Of a stretch of 64,000 bases of DNA, positions 46,627 to 54,887 are shown piece after piece. The stretch is from contig CAZYMB010000001.1 in the NCBI GenBank assembly GCA_964648795.1, positions 62,001 through 126,000 of the forward strand, in the 5' to 3' direction. The DNA is from JAHDDW01 sp964648795 (GTDB lineage: Bacteria > Actinomycetota > Acidimicrobiia > Acidimicrobiales > SZUA-35). Position 1 is the first letter of the stretch; each line of letters starts with the position of its first letter. The translations under genes and the position numbers were made by a program. Below the pieces are notes generated by a model, which did no database searches, had not been told where the DNA came from, and saw only the letters and a program-made list of their open reading frames with translations.

Positions 46627-47502
46627 GTGAGCGACAAGAGATACGAAGCATGGGACGGAAAAAGTTATCCTTGGCCCCCACCAAATGGATGGTACCTTGC
46701 AGATGATGAGAAATGGTGGCCAGAAGGTTATGGCCCTAAGGGTGACGAACAGCGCGCAGCCGGTGCGGAGACAGCTGCTAGTAGTGCGGCCAAAGCTAAG
46801 TCACAGGATGCACAGTCTCAGGTCTCAGAAGTTGACAATCTAGAAGCTTCGGCTTCTCAAGAGTCACCTCGGTCTAACGCCGGTGCTCAAGAAACTACGA
46901 GAACGCAATCGACTCCAAGAGAGAACTTTTCTAGCTCTGTTGGCAACCGTGACTTTTCTGCTGATGATTCAAGCGGTGGTGGCGGAATCCTCAAGTGGCT
47001 GGTTCTAGGTGTTGGTGTTCTCGGTGCAATACTAATAGCTCTGTTCCTATTTGGTGGTGGAGACGATGGCGAAGTTGGCCAAGGAACTTCAATCGACCAA
47101 GCTTGGGCTGTATCTGATGGCATCGTGGGCATCCAGATCGATGGTCCAGAAGTTTGGGCTGCCGACATCATTAACCCGGTATCTGCTTTTGCAGGAGACA
47201 CCGAGGGTGTTCTTCCAGCAGTAGAAGGACAACAGTACATTTCAACTAACGGAGTTGTCTTCAAACGATTCGATCAAACACAGCAGTTTGATGACGTTTC
47301 ATTTACCTTGAATGTCAACGGTAACGAGTATGAGCCAAACGCAGATTGTAATGCTCTTGCCGGTTCACTAGCTAGTAACTACGCTGGAGACGAAGGCGAA
47401 GGCTTCTTGTGCTGGCTCGTTCCTGATGCTGATGCAACTGGTGGTGTGCTCGGTATTTCACCTGGTGGAACCGGGACTTCAGTATTCTTCCAACTTTCGT
47501 AA
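46627..47502 (+). CDS. Membrane protein with Trp-rich GWY N-terminus
   Basis: A 291-residue single-pass membrane protein. The first 40 residues contain YPWPPPNGWYLADDEKWWPEG, similar to the short GWY motifs (DUF2510-like) that open many actinobacterial membrane proteins. A disordered Ser/Ala/Gln-rich linker follows, then a membrane helix at about 122-145 (ILKWLVLGVGVLGAILIALF) and an exported domain of about 135 residues with two cysteines (DCNALAG and GFLCWL) that may form a disulfide. The domain itself is not recognised. A terminator lies downstream at 47529-47566. Confidence 0.7.
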   Translation: MSDKRYEAWDGKSYPWPPPNGWYLADDEKWWPEGYGPKGDEQRAAGAETAASSAAKAKSQDAQSQVSEVDNLEASASQESPRSNAGAQETTRTQSTPRENFSSSVGNRDFSADDSSGGGGILKWLVLGVGVLGAILIALFLFGGGDDGEVGQGTSIDQAWAVSDGIVGIQIDGPEVWAADIINPVSAFAGDTEGVLPAVEGQQYISTNGVVFKRFDQTQQFDDVSFTLNVNGNEYEPNADCNALAGSLASNYAGDEGEGFLCWLVPDADATGGVLGISPGGTGTSVFFQLS

Positions 47503-47528
47503 GCTGGAAAGTTCGAAATCTAAATAGT

Positions 47529-47566
47529 AGATAGGAGCCTGTATTATTGGGCTCTTGTCTATTTTT
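47529..47566 (+). terminator. Rho-independent terminator after the 46627 gene
   Basis: GAGCC (47535-47539) pairs with GGCTC (47550-47554) across a loop of ten bases, and outer ATAG pairs with CTAT across a small bulge; TTTTT follows at 47562-47566. It lies 27 bases after the stop codon at 47502. It could also stop readthrough from the tRNA gene on the other strand, but the T run there is poor. Confidence 0.7.
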
Positions 47567-47609
47567 GGGGCTGTTTGAGTCCGCAGATCAGTAGTTTGTG
47601 GTCGTAGAG

Positions 47610-47682
47610 AGCCCGGAAGGAGATTTGAACTCCTGACCTACGCTTTACAAGAGCGTTGCTCTACCAGCTGAGCTATCCGGGC
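47610..47682 (-). tRNA. tRNA-Thr (UGU)
   Basis: Read on the minus strand the 73 bases fold into a full cloverleaf: acceptor arm GCCCGGA with TCCGGGC, D arm GCTC/GAGC, anticodon arm ACGCT/AGCGT around the loop CTTGTAA with anticodon TGT (ACA codons), a 5-base variable loop, and a T arm AGGAG/CTCCT around TTCAAAT. The discriminator base is U, and CCA is not encoded. It stands alone between the 46627 gene and the LytR_C-like gene. Confidence 0.97.
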
Positions 47683-47861
47683 GAAATTACTGGACTTACC
47701 CTAGACCAATAATCGGTCAATTAGCGCCCAAATCGACCATATTTGTTGAATTTTTCGATTTAACTATTTTTGCCTAGTCTCACTACTGAAATCCAGTTAC
47801 GGCTATTTTAGAGTTGTAGTGCTATTTAACTAACTACGCTGCGGTTATTAAGAGGAAATAA

Positions 47862-48518
47862 ATGGAAGAGTTTGATTCTGAAGAACAGGTTTCTGTGGGT
47901 GAGCTACTGAGGCCAGATAACTCAAATTTGAAGCGCGGCTTCACATTGGTTGCTCTTGCTGTAGCTCTTGGAGTCTTCATTTCGCTTTCTGTGTTAGAAC
48001 CAGCAGAAGATGGCGTTTCAACTGAGACAGTTGCAGCCCCTACTGTGTCTGTATCAGAACCAGAGACCCCGACGACTACTGTTGCCACCACCAATGCAAC
48101 CACGTCTACAACGACCCCGACTACTGCGACGGCAACTACTGAACTAGAAGAAACGACAACAACCGTTGCAACTACGGCAGCCACAACAACCACGGCCCCA
48201 GCTCTTACTCGGTCTGAGACAGTTGTAAGGGTCTTTAACGACGCAGGGTTTGCAGGGGTCGGAGCACTTGGAACGAGGATTGTCTCTAACGCTGGGTTCG
48301 ATACGGTTTCTCCTACCGACGCCCCAGAACCAGATCAGGTGTTGTCACAAGTTCTGTATGGTCCAGGGTTCGAAGACTTTGCTACAGAGATTGCTGGGGC
48401 TCTAAACATTAGTACCGGGCAGGTGCAGGCACTAGGCGCTGGCAACCGTCCGATTAATGATGTCGATGGAATCGATATTGTAGTCGTAGTTGGTCGTAAC
48501 GAAAATCTGCCTCGATAG
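47862..48518 (+). CDS. Membrane protein with LytR_C-like domain
   Basis: A 218-residue type II membrane protein. A short acidic cytoplasmic start precedes one membrane helix at about 27-47 (FTLVALAVALGVFISLSV). A Thr-rich linker follows (about 62-115, runs of TTT), probably an extended or glycosylated stalk in the wall space. The last 95 residues resemble the LytR/CpsA/Psr C-terminal domain: VVRVFNDAGFAGVGALGTRIVSNAGFD, then LSQVLYGPGFEDFATEIAG and IDIVVVVG. In full-length LCP proteins this domain is attached to a wall-polymer ligase; here it is alone. Its stop abuts that of pyrD. Confidence 0.8.
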   Translation: MEEFDSEEQVSVGELLRPDNSNLKRGFTLVALAVALGVFISLSVLEPAEDGVSTETVAAPTVSVSEPETPTTTVATTNATTSTTTPTTATATTELEETTTTVATTAATTTTAPALTRSETVVRVFNDAGFAGVGALGTRIVSNAGFDTVSPTDAPEPDQVLSQVLYGPGFEDFATEIAGALNISTGQVQALGAGNRPINDVDGIDIVVVVGRNENLPR

Positions 48519-49487
48519 TTACTGAAGCTTCAGAATATCTGGGCCTTGATAAACAAAAGCCGTATAGATCTGCGCAAACTTTCCTCCGAAGTCGAAGAAC
48601 TCTTCAAAGTGTTCAGGCTTAGAGAAGCCTCCAACGCCGACAATGTCAAAGTTGTCGTCTGCGTGCTTCAATAGCGGTTCCCAGACAGTGCGAGCTAGGT
48701 CGGTCAATAGTTCGCCGGATACTCCACCTTTGTCGTAGTTGTGTTGCGAAGTAGTGTTGGTGGCTATCAAGCCTGATAGGCCGTATTCTTTGGCTACATC
48801 GACGATGTCATTGACCGAATCGTCTGATTCATCTGGCGAAATCTTTAGGTACAGCGGCTTGTTGTCTGGCCTGTTGGTGAACGGCTTGAGTAGTTGTTCT
48901 AGCCAGGCTCGTTCCTGCAGTTTTCGCAGGTCAGCTGTATTGGGGCTAGAGACATTAATGACCATGTAGTTAGCGTGTGGCGCAAACATTTCGTACAGCT
49001 CGAGGTACTCATTGACTGCGTCTTCTAGTGGAGTGTCTTTGTTCTTGCCTATGTTTACCCCGAGAGTGGCTGGTCCTGAATAAGCTTTGACTCTGGGGAG
49101 CACTAGCTCGGCGCCACCAGACGGGAACCCCATAGCGTTGCGAAGCGACTTATCATCTTTGATTCGCCAGATGCGGGGCCGGTCGTTACCAATTTGTGGT
49201 TTAAGAGTGACAGTGCCGACTTCTATTGACCCGAAACCCAGATGAGATAGAAAGTCCAAAGACTTCGCATCCTTGTCAAACCCTGCTGCTAACCCAACAG
49301 CGTGGCGCCAGGTCATATGCTTTGAGCGAGCTGGCCGCATCTGTGATTCTGATAAGGCGGGAAAAATCTTGCGAAGTGGCCAAGTATTGCCACTCATTAC
49401 TCCCATGGCCAGGTTGTGTGAGGTCTCGGGGTCGAGGCGGAACATTAGGGGCTTCAGAGCTTGGTACATACATCGAACACTATCCAA
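48519..49487 (-). CDS. pyrD: Dihydroorotate dehydrogenase, quinone type
   Basis: A 322-residue class 2 enzyme that oxidises dihydroorotate with a membrane quinone in pyrimidine synthesis. The N-terminal amphipathic segment (MYQALKPLMFRLDPETSHNLAM) is typical of the membrane-bound class. Motifs: GLAAGFDKDAKSLDFLSHLGFGSIEVGTVT-type FMN region (parts GLAAGFDKDA and GFGSIEVGTVT), the catalytic-Ser segment INVSSPNTADLRKLQ and GVGGF. It is divergent from pyrE, so two genes of the pathway share one control region. Confidence 0.94.
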   Translation of the reverse strand: MDSVRCMYQALKPLMFRLDPETSHNLAMGVMSGNTWPLRKIFPALSESQMRPARSKHMTWRHAVGLAAGFDKDAKSLDFLSHLGFGSIEVGTVTLKPQIGNDRPRIWRIKDDKSLRNAMGFPSGGAELVLPRVKAYSGPATLGVNIGKNKDTPLEDAVNEYLELYEMFAPHANYMVINVSSPNTADLRKLQERAWLEQLLKPFTNRPDNKPLYLKISPDESDDSVNDIVDVAKEYGLSGLIATNTTSQHNYDKGGVSGELLTDLARTVWEPLLKHADDNFDIVGVGGFSKPEHFEEFFDFGGKFAQIYTAFVYQGPDILKLQ

Positions 49488-49565
49488 TGTGATGCTTTGT
49501 GCGCAATTTGTTTTGTGAAGTCAATAGTATGGGGGCTATCGAGTTCGTGAGAAAGAGAAACCAAA

Positions 49566-50183
49566 ATGCCATCGTCTGCTGAGATAAAGAAAGAAATTGC
49601 TCTCGGGATTTATTCAGCCGGCTTACTGAATTTTGGAGATTTCACCTTTAAATCTGGCATCAAGTCGCCTATGTACATGAATCTTCGTAACTTGGGTTCT
49701 CATCCTAAGTTCCTTAAGACCGTGTCGAAGGCTGTTGGCGAGATCGTCGAAGAGCTACAGTACGATTTATTGGCAGGAATTCCGTACGGAGCTATCCCGC
49801 TGATGATGGGTGTCTCGCTAGAGCTAGAAAAGTCTGTCATCTTCCCTCGTAAGGAATCTAAAGAGTACGGCATGGCCAAGGACATTATCGGCGATTTCGA
49901 AGCCGGCCAGAGAGTTGTAGTTGTAGATGACCTAGTAACTACAGGCGACTCTAAGATCGAATCGATGGTTCCCTTCGACGAGGCTGGGCTTAAAGTTCAA
50001 GACTTCGTAGTGATCTTGGACTACGACCGAGGCGCTAGCGAATTGCTTTCTCAGAGTGGTTATACACTGCACTCGGTTATGACAGTCGCAGAAGCAGTAG
50101 ACATCATCGCCGCCGAGTCCTTAATCGATGAAGACATGCATGCTCGTGCTAAAGAATTCTTAGCTTCGCTGAAAAACTCATAG
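49566..50183 (+). CDS. pyrE: Orotate phosphoribosyltransferase
   Basis: A 205-residue type I phosphoribosyltransferase that makes OMP from orotate and PRPP. The family opening is IKKEIALGIYSAGLLNFGDFTFKSGIKSPMYMNLR (orotate-binding FTFKSGIKSP part). The PRPP loop is VVVDDLVTTGDSKIESM, and FPRKESKEYG is the flexible loop with basic residues. Length is normal. It is divergent from pyrD across 78 bases and convergent with the DUF2017 gene. Confidence 0.92.
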   Translation: MPSSAEIKKEIALGIYSAGLLNFGDFTFKSGIKSPMYMNLRNLGSHPKFLKTVSKAVGEIVEELQYDLLAGIPYGAIPLMMGVSLELEKSVIFPRKESKEYGMAKDIIGDFEAGQRVVVVDDLVTTGDSKIESMVPFDEAGLKVQDFVVILDYDRGASELLSQSGYTLHSVMTVAEAVDIIAAESLIDEDMHARAKEFLASLKNS

Positions 50184-50203
50184 CGTTCAGCTCCTTAGTG
50201 GCT

Positions 50204-50701
50204 CTAAATTAACTCGCCGAGTGCGCTGGCTAACATCCCAACCACTACAGACAGCGACTGATAGAGCTGGTGCTCAGCTGTGGGCATATCCATTGGGTCG
50301 TCGTCTTCTCCAACATCTAGACGCGTGCCAATGACGAGCCGCAAGTCGTTGAGAACAACCATCCAAGCTTCTGCTTCAACTTCAGAAAGTTCCTCTTTGT
50401 GAAGGCTCTGTCGGAACATGTTTATCTTGTCGGTTTTGTGTTCGGTCAGCTCTGAAATACCTAACGCTTGGTAACCGGCCTCTAAATCAGGGTCGTTTGG
50501 ATATGCAGTTGGAAACAGACGCCTTGCTTCAGGCAGAGTTGGATCTAATAGAGCGTCGTATTGGCTGCAGAGCTCACCTAAGGCTTGTCGAGTGTCGTTT
50601 GCGGCTTCTACAACTATCGGAGGTTTAGACCCTAGTCGGGTACGACGGTAGATGAGTAGGTGTCCGGTCTCATACTCGTCTGTATGTTCCACAAACCCCA
50701 C
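50204..50701 (-). CDS. DUF2017 family protein
   Basis: A 165-residue protein of the DUF2017 family, recognised by its size, by EAEAWMVVLNDLRLVIGTRLDV near residue 110-131, and by its place directly downstream of clpS (one base gap), the position it takes in many actinobacteria. It is mostly helical and soluble. No function is established; the fixed link with clpS suggests a role in ClpCP-dependent degradation, which is inference. Confidence 0.85.
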   Translation of the reverse strand: MGFVEHTDEYETGHLLIYRRTRLGSKPPIVVEAANDTRQALGELCSQYDALLDPTLPEARRLFPTAYPNDPDLEAGYQALGISELTEHKTDKINMFRQSLHKEELSEVEAEAWMVVLNDLRLVIGTRLDVGEDDDPMDMPTAEHQLYQSLSVVVGMLASALGELI

Positions 50702-50702
50702 G

Positions 50703-51062
50703 TTATTTATCCTGCTCTAGTGTTGCCCAAAGTCCGTAGCCATGGAGTTGGTGCATGTACTTCTCTGCTTCAGGTCTATCGCCGTTGAAGACGTTGGCTC
50801 TTCCTTTGTCGTGCACATCCATCATCAACTTGTTGGCCTTGGATTTTGAATAGCCAAAGACTTTGCGGAAGACATAGGAAACAAAGTCCATTAGATTGAT
50901 CGGGTCGTTCCAAACAATTACCGACCATGGCATGTCTGGCTTAACCTTGACTGAAGTATCACCAAGAAGCTCTGGATCGGATTCAGTTAGGGGTACTGGT
51001 ACGGCTTGGCTCACTAAAGAAACCTTATCCTCGAATTCCGGTAATTTTGGCGGCAGAGTCAT
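50703..51062 (-). CDS. clpS: ATP-dependent Clp protease adaptor ClpS
   Basis: A 119-residue ClpS, the N-end-rule adaptor that delivers proteins with bulky N-terminal residues to ClpC or ClpA. An extended N-terminus of about 45 residues is followed by the core PWSVIVWNDPINLMDFVSYVF, with the Asn-Asp pair that binds the substrate N-terminus, and VHDKGRANVFNGDRPEAEKYMHQL. It overlaps the 3' end of ctaA by 38 bases, is followed by DUF2017, and its partner clpC is at 39393. Confidence 0.93.
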   Translation of the reverse strand: MTLPPKLPEFEDKVSLVSQAVPVPLTESDPELLGDTSVKVKPDMPWSVIVWNDPINLMDFVSYVFRKVFGYSKSKANKLMMDVHDKGRANVFNGDRPEAEKYMHQLHGYGLWATLEQDK

Positions 51063-51978
51063 TGGTCGTTACCGTAGAACGTAGATCAATCAGAGTTCTA
51101 TCTGCAGACGTGTTTCGCATACTGATTTGGCTCAAGTAGGTCCAAATCAAGGTTGCTAGGGCCACGTGAGCAAAGACCAGAGCGGGTGGCACTCCAATTG
51201 CGAACTGGGTATACCCAATAGCGCCTTGGCTAACAAGCAAGGCTGAGAAACCAAATAGTTGTTTTTGGGCTTGGATATTACTTCTGTTCAAATAGATGGC
51301 CACAAGAGTGAAACCAATAAGGAGCCAGACAGATACTGAGTGAATTCTTGTTACTTCCGTCAGGTCGAACCCGAGCCTTGTAGCTCTAGTGTCGCCAGAG
51401 TTAGGTCCGCTTCCAGTTACAACCACACCAAGCACTATTGCAACAGCTAACAACGTCTTAACTACATTTATGAACTTGGGTCGAGGTGCAATGATTACAC
51501 CAGCACTATTAGACACTCGTAGTTCATGTAAGGCTCTGACGCCAAGATCAATTAGTACGATGGACAATAGAAAGTGGATTCCTACAATTCTGGGGTCAAG
51601 CACAGAGCGGACAGTCAGCAGTCCAACAATGGCTTGCGTAATTACACCAAATACAATCGCAAGGTTCAGATTCGCCAACTTTGAGTAGTTGAGATCCCGC
51701 TTAAGCGGCTTGCGATCTCTGACAATGAGGCCAGTCACAACGAGGGAAGATATAAGTACAAACCCAGACAGGAGGCGGTTGCCGAATTCGATCAGCCCGT
51801 GAAAGTCGGCTTCGGGCACAAAACTGTCTTGGGAACACCCTGGCCAGTCTTCGCAACCAAGACCCGAAGCGGTCAAACGTACAGCGGCGCCCGTAAATAC
51901 TATGAGCACAAGCACAACAAGTAGGATCCGCTGCCATAGTTGCACTCTAGAAGTTCCGCCAAGGGTGGCTCTGGTCAT
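51025..51978 (-). CDS. ctaA: Heme A synthase (CtaA/Cox15 family)
   Basis: A 317-residue polytopic membrane protein with about eight helices that converts heme O to heme A for cytochrome oxidase. Family features: LGCEDWPGCSQDSFVPEADFHGLIEFGNRLLSG-type first loop with the paired cysteines (GCEDWPGC), the His and the Glu-Phe-Gly-Asn-Arg segment, VVTGSGPNSGD, and the second half's IHSVSVWLLIG and HVALATLIW heme-binding histidines. It is the first gene of ctaA-clpS-DUF2017. Cytochrome oxidase genes are not in the window. Confidence 0.9.
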   Translation of the reverse strand: MTRATLGGTSRVQLWQRILLVVLVLIVFTGAAVRLTASGLGCEDWPGCSQDSFVPEADFHGLIEFGNRLLSGFVLISSLVVTGLIVRDRKPLKRDLNYSKLANLNLAIVFGVITQAIVGLLTVRSVLDPRIVGIHFLLSIVLIDLGVRALHELRVSNSAGVIIAPRPKFINVVKTLLAVAIVLGVVVTGSGPNSGDTRATRLGFDLTEVTRIHSVSVWLLIGFTLVAIYLNRSNIQAQKQLFGFSALLVSQGAIGYTQFAIGVPPALVFAHVALATLIWTYLSQISMRNTSADRTLIDLRSTVTTNDSAAKITGIRG

Positions 51979-52032
51979 GGTCTTAGGCTATCGGGTCAGA
52001 ATCTGTTGACATAGATATATAGGCCAGCTGAG

Positions 52033-52806
52033 GTGCCAGCTAGGATGACTTGCGTGGGTACCCCTGGCAAGATCAATTTACCTGAACTTATCTGCAAGAA
52101 ACCGGGTGTAACGGTTCGAGCGGCAAGCCTCGTTTCTTCGGGAATCAAGCTGGTATCAGACCAAGTTCAGCCCTACACCGAGTTTTGGAATCAAGCTAAT
52201 CAGGATCTCGTTAGTCGTTCCGTTGATCCAACCCAGCTAGGCAAGAACTTGTTAATCGTGATTGGAGACTCGTCTGCACTTGGGGTGGGAGCCAGTCAGC
52301 CTGAGTTGGGCTTTGTCAGTCCTGTACGCGACTTCTTGGTTCAAGTAACGGGCGAAGGTTGTGAGCTGGTTGTACTGGCTCACTCTGGTGCCAGGGTTGC
52401 TAACGGTATTGAACAGTTCTTGCCAACAGCGTTGGAAGTCCGTGAGTATTGGGAAGCTCACAAACACGGAACCGTTTGGCTAATTTCTTGTATAGGGAGT
52501 AACGATATCTTCTGGACCCTCTCTTTGGCAAAGCTCCAACGTCAGCTCACTGATTTAGTTAAAAGTCTTCCGGCCAGATCACTTGTCGCCACTCTGGCTG
52601 GGGCGTCTCCGCGAGCATTTGCTAGTAACGCTCATCTCAAGAAGATCACAAATGACAACAACATGAGAATAGTGGAACCTTGGCGAAACAAGATCTCTGG
52701 CGCACTGGATCGAATCGCAGAAGATAAGTTTCACCCCAGTGACTACGGCTACCAATGCATGGCAGATGCATTCTGTGAAGCCCTAGACAAAGAAATGGTT
52801 CTCTAG
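52033..52806 (+). CDS. SGNH/GDSL-type hydrolase
   Basis: A 257-residue esterase-like protein. Start is given as the GTG at 52033; an in-frame ATG lies 12 bases on. Motifs: the nucleophile block VIGDSSALGVGA, the GSND block (CIGSNDIFW), and the C-terminal catalytic Asp-His in DKFHPSDYGY. These are blocks I, III and V of the SGNH fold. No signal peptide is seen. It may act on lipid or sugar acyl groups; the substrate cannot be told. It converges with the M23 peptidase gene. Confidence 0.85.
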   Translation: MPARMTCVGTPGKINLPELICKKPGVTVRAASLVSSGIKLVSDQVQPYTEFWNQANQDLVSRSVDPTQLGKNLLIVIGDSSALGVGASQPELGFVSPVRDFLVQVTGEGCELVVLAHSGARVANGIEQFLPTALEVREYWEAHKHGTVWLISCIGSNDIFWTLSLAKLQRQLTDLVKSLPARSLVATLAGASPRAFASNAHLKKITNDNNMRIVEPWRNKISGALDRIAEDKFHPSDYGYQCMADAFCEALDKEMVL

Positions 52807-52809
52807 GTC

Positions 52810-53934
52810 TTAACCAAACACTGTTTCTAGAGTCTGTGTAACAGTTTTGGTTCTACGGAGCTCTGTCCAAGTCTGTAGTTCGGCTCTGTTCGGTACACGA
52901 TCTTCAGTTAAGGAGTATGCAGTAACCGCCTCTGTGCGTGAACGAAGTATGGTTCTTAGCTCTTCACCTTCAGCAAAGAAGATTACAATCGTTGCTCTTG
53001 TTACGGTGCCTTGCTCTAACTGGTCCACCCAATAGGCTTTACCTGCAGCATCAGAGCCCCGTTTTAGAACCTGCCCGTATAGAAACTCAACATACTGGGC
53101 GTCGCTCGCATTTTTGAATAAGATTCCAAATTCGTTTCCGGCCTCAAAGTTGTACGCGATCTCATCCAGCTTTATGCCTCGTTCGGCTTCACCTATCCAG
53201 AATTCGAGACCGTCTTTGTCTGGTAGGCGGTTAAAGAATGCTGTGTATAGGCGAGTGACTGTAGCGGTGGTTGAGTTAAGATCTGCAACGTCAGTTGCCC
53301 TAGCGGTAGATGCAGAGCGTTCTAGGAGTGCTCCGTCAACAACTGGTGTTGGGTTTATTGATGTGAAACCACCGTCGCTACTTGGAAAAGCAACTTCAAA
53401 GTGTAGGTGTGGCGCTGTGCTCTCAGCGTTGCCGGAGTCTCCGTTGAAGCCAATTATTTCGCCGGCTTCAACTCGAGTTGATGTAGAGATACGATTTGAA
53501 CCTGCAGGGATAGCGTTACATAGTCGCTGGCTAAACGCTTGATTGCACCTTGCGTTACCATCGTCAGTTCCCGGAGTGTCATTGTTCAGGTGGATGTAGC
53601 GGTAGCGCCAGCCGCTGTCACCAGTTAGCTGGATCCAGTTTCCATCGCCGTTGTCGAAAGTGGAAAAACTAATTGTTCCTGATTCGACTGCGACGACAGG
53701 TGCGCCTTTAGGTCCTAGTATGTCGACACCTAGGTGGGAGCGACCGCCACTACGTGGGGCGCCCCATGTATCAGACCAATTGAATTGCCCGATAGAGGTC
53801 GCTTCAATTGGAAATATAACGCTTGGAGCTTGCGGCTGGTTTGCCTGTGCTTCGGTTGCGTTGAGCGCAGATGCTGTTGCTACTAATCCGTAGAAGAAGG
53901 CTACTACGAGTAGTTTTATGCCTAGCTTTTTCAT
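52810..53934 (-). CDS. Secreted M23 peptidase with DUF4214-like C-terminus
   Basis: A protein of about 374 residues using the ATG at 53934, which has a strong AGGAGGGG ribosome site; the longer frame to 54009 is not needed. A signal peptide covers the first 30 residues (KKLGIKLLVVAFFYG core). Residues 50-210 are an M23 (LytM-like) endopeptidase domain: SHLGVDILGPKG, and HLHFEV at the metal site. The last 140 residues carry two DUF4214-type repeats (VTRLYTAFFNRLPDKDGLEFW and YGQVLKRGSDAAGKAYW), modules found in surface and S-layer-linked proteins. A wall hydrolase anchored by these repeats is inferred. Confidence 0.9.
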   Translation of the reverse strand: MKKLGIKLLVVAFFYGLVATASALNATEAQANQPQAPSVIFPIEATSIGQFNWSDTWGAPRSGGRSHLGVDILGPKGAPVVAVESGTISFSTFDNGDGNWIQLTGDSGWRYRYIHLNNDTPGTDDGNARCNQAFSQRLCNAIPAGSNRISTSTRVEAGEIIGFNGDSGNAESTAPHLHFEVAFPSSDGGFTSINPTPVVDGALLERSASTARATDVADLNSTTATVTRLYTAFFNRLPDKDGLEFWIGEAERGIKLDEIAYNFEAGNEFGILFKNASDAQYVEFLYGQVLKRGSDAAGKAYWVDQLEQGTVTRATIVIFFAEGEELRTILRSRTEAVTAYSLTEDRVPNRAELQTWTELRRTKTVTQTLETVFG

Positions 53935-53993
53935 TCCCCTCCTAGATGTACTACTCGGGCTAGATTTTGATAAATCACTCGAGGAGTACACAC

Positions 53994-54872
53994 ATGTCTT
54001 TCGGCACATATGAACGATTACTTAATAAGGTTCGTGAAACTGGTGGTTCTTCTATTCGAGAGTATTTGGCTGGAGACTCTGAATTAGCGGCAAGTGAGAT
54101 AGCAAACCCTGAAAATCCGGGCTGGTTTAGCGAAACTGATGCTATTTGGAGGGTAAACGCCGACCCGTGCCTAATTATTGGTGGCTTGGCTTCTTTGTTT
54201 ATCCAGACGCTACATCCACTAGTGATGGCTGGTGTTGCCGATCATTCGGCGTACGAGCAGGATCCATTGGGGCGGCTTCAACGGACCGGCAGATTTATTG
54301 GAGCTACTACGTATGGGACTGTTGAAACAGCAGAGACCGCAGTAGCCACTGTCAACAAGATTCACAGCTTTGTTACTGGGACAGGTCCAGACGGGAAAGA
54401 GTACAAGGCAAATGACCCTCACTTGCTTGGTTGGGTTCACAATACTGAGGTTTACTGTTTCTGGAAGTCATACGAAAAGTTCGGTGGGGCAGACCCGACA
54501 GTAAATGCAGATGACTACACGGCTCAAGTGGCCAAGGCAGGTAAAGCCCTTGGCTACAAAAAGGCTCCAAGTACTTTTGCCGAGGTAGAGCAGAACTTAG
54601 AAATGTATCGAGATGAGTGTGCCTACACCGAACCAGTTGGCCCCACTCTCAAATTCCTGATCAATCCTGGAGTACTTCCGTTAGTGTCTGCGCCCAGCTA
54701 CGTTCTTATGGTCGCCGCTGCTCTTAGCCTGTTGCCACGCTGGTCTCGGGAAATGTTAAAGATCCCAATCCCACCACTAGCAACACCACTGGCTATCCAG
54801 CCTGCAGCACGCCAACTAACTTCAGTGCTTCGTTGGTTTGCGATTGCTCCCCAAGAACGAGGTGGTACGTAA
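53994..54872 (+). CDS. MpaB-family oxygenase (DUF2236)
   Basis: A protein of about 292 residues starting at ATG 53994, with GAGGAG just upstream; the frame extends to 53967. The family is recognised by ALIWRVN-like entry (AIWRVNADPCLIIGG), LFIQTLHPLVMAGVADHS, DPLGRLQRTGRF, and HLLGWVHNTEVYCFW with the His residues that hold heme b in related latex-clearing oxygenases. Substrate unknown. It is divergent from the M23 peptidase gene across 59 bases and convergent with the flippase gene. Confidence 0.88.
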   Translation: MSFGTYERLLNKVRETGGSSIREYLAGDSELAASEIANPENPGWFSETDAIWRVNADPCLIIGGLASLFIQTLHPLVMAGVADHSAYEQDPLGRLQRTGRFIGATTYGTVETAETAVATVNKIHSFVTGTGPDGKEYKANDPHLLGWVHNTEVYCFWKSYEKFGGADPTVNADDYTAQVAKAGKALGYKKAPSTFAEVEQNLEMYRDECAYTEPVGPTLKFLINPGVLPLVSAPSYVLMVAAALSLLPRWSREMLKIPIPPLATPLAIQPAARQLTSVLRWFAIAPQERGGT

Positions 54873-54887
54873 CTAAGGCGTAAGGTT

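Larger units (their letters stand above)
47503..47861. other. Intergenic region of 359 bases with terminator and tRNA
   Basis: This is the longest stretch without a protein gene. It holds the terminator at 47529-47566 and tRNA-Thr on the minus strand. The remaining 180 bases before the gene at 47862 are AT-rich and contain no further RNA gene that I can see; they probably carry the promoter for that gene and for the tRNA. Confidence 0.6.

Noticed and set aside
48060..48205. Repetitive ACN codons that look like a DNA repeat
   Set aside because: It encodes the Thr-rich linker of a membrane protein and has no exact repeat unit.
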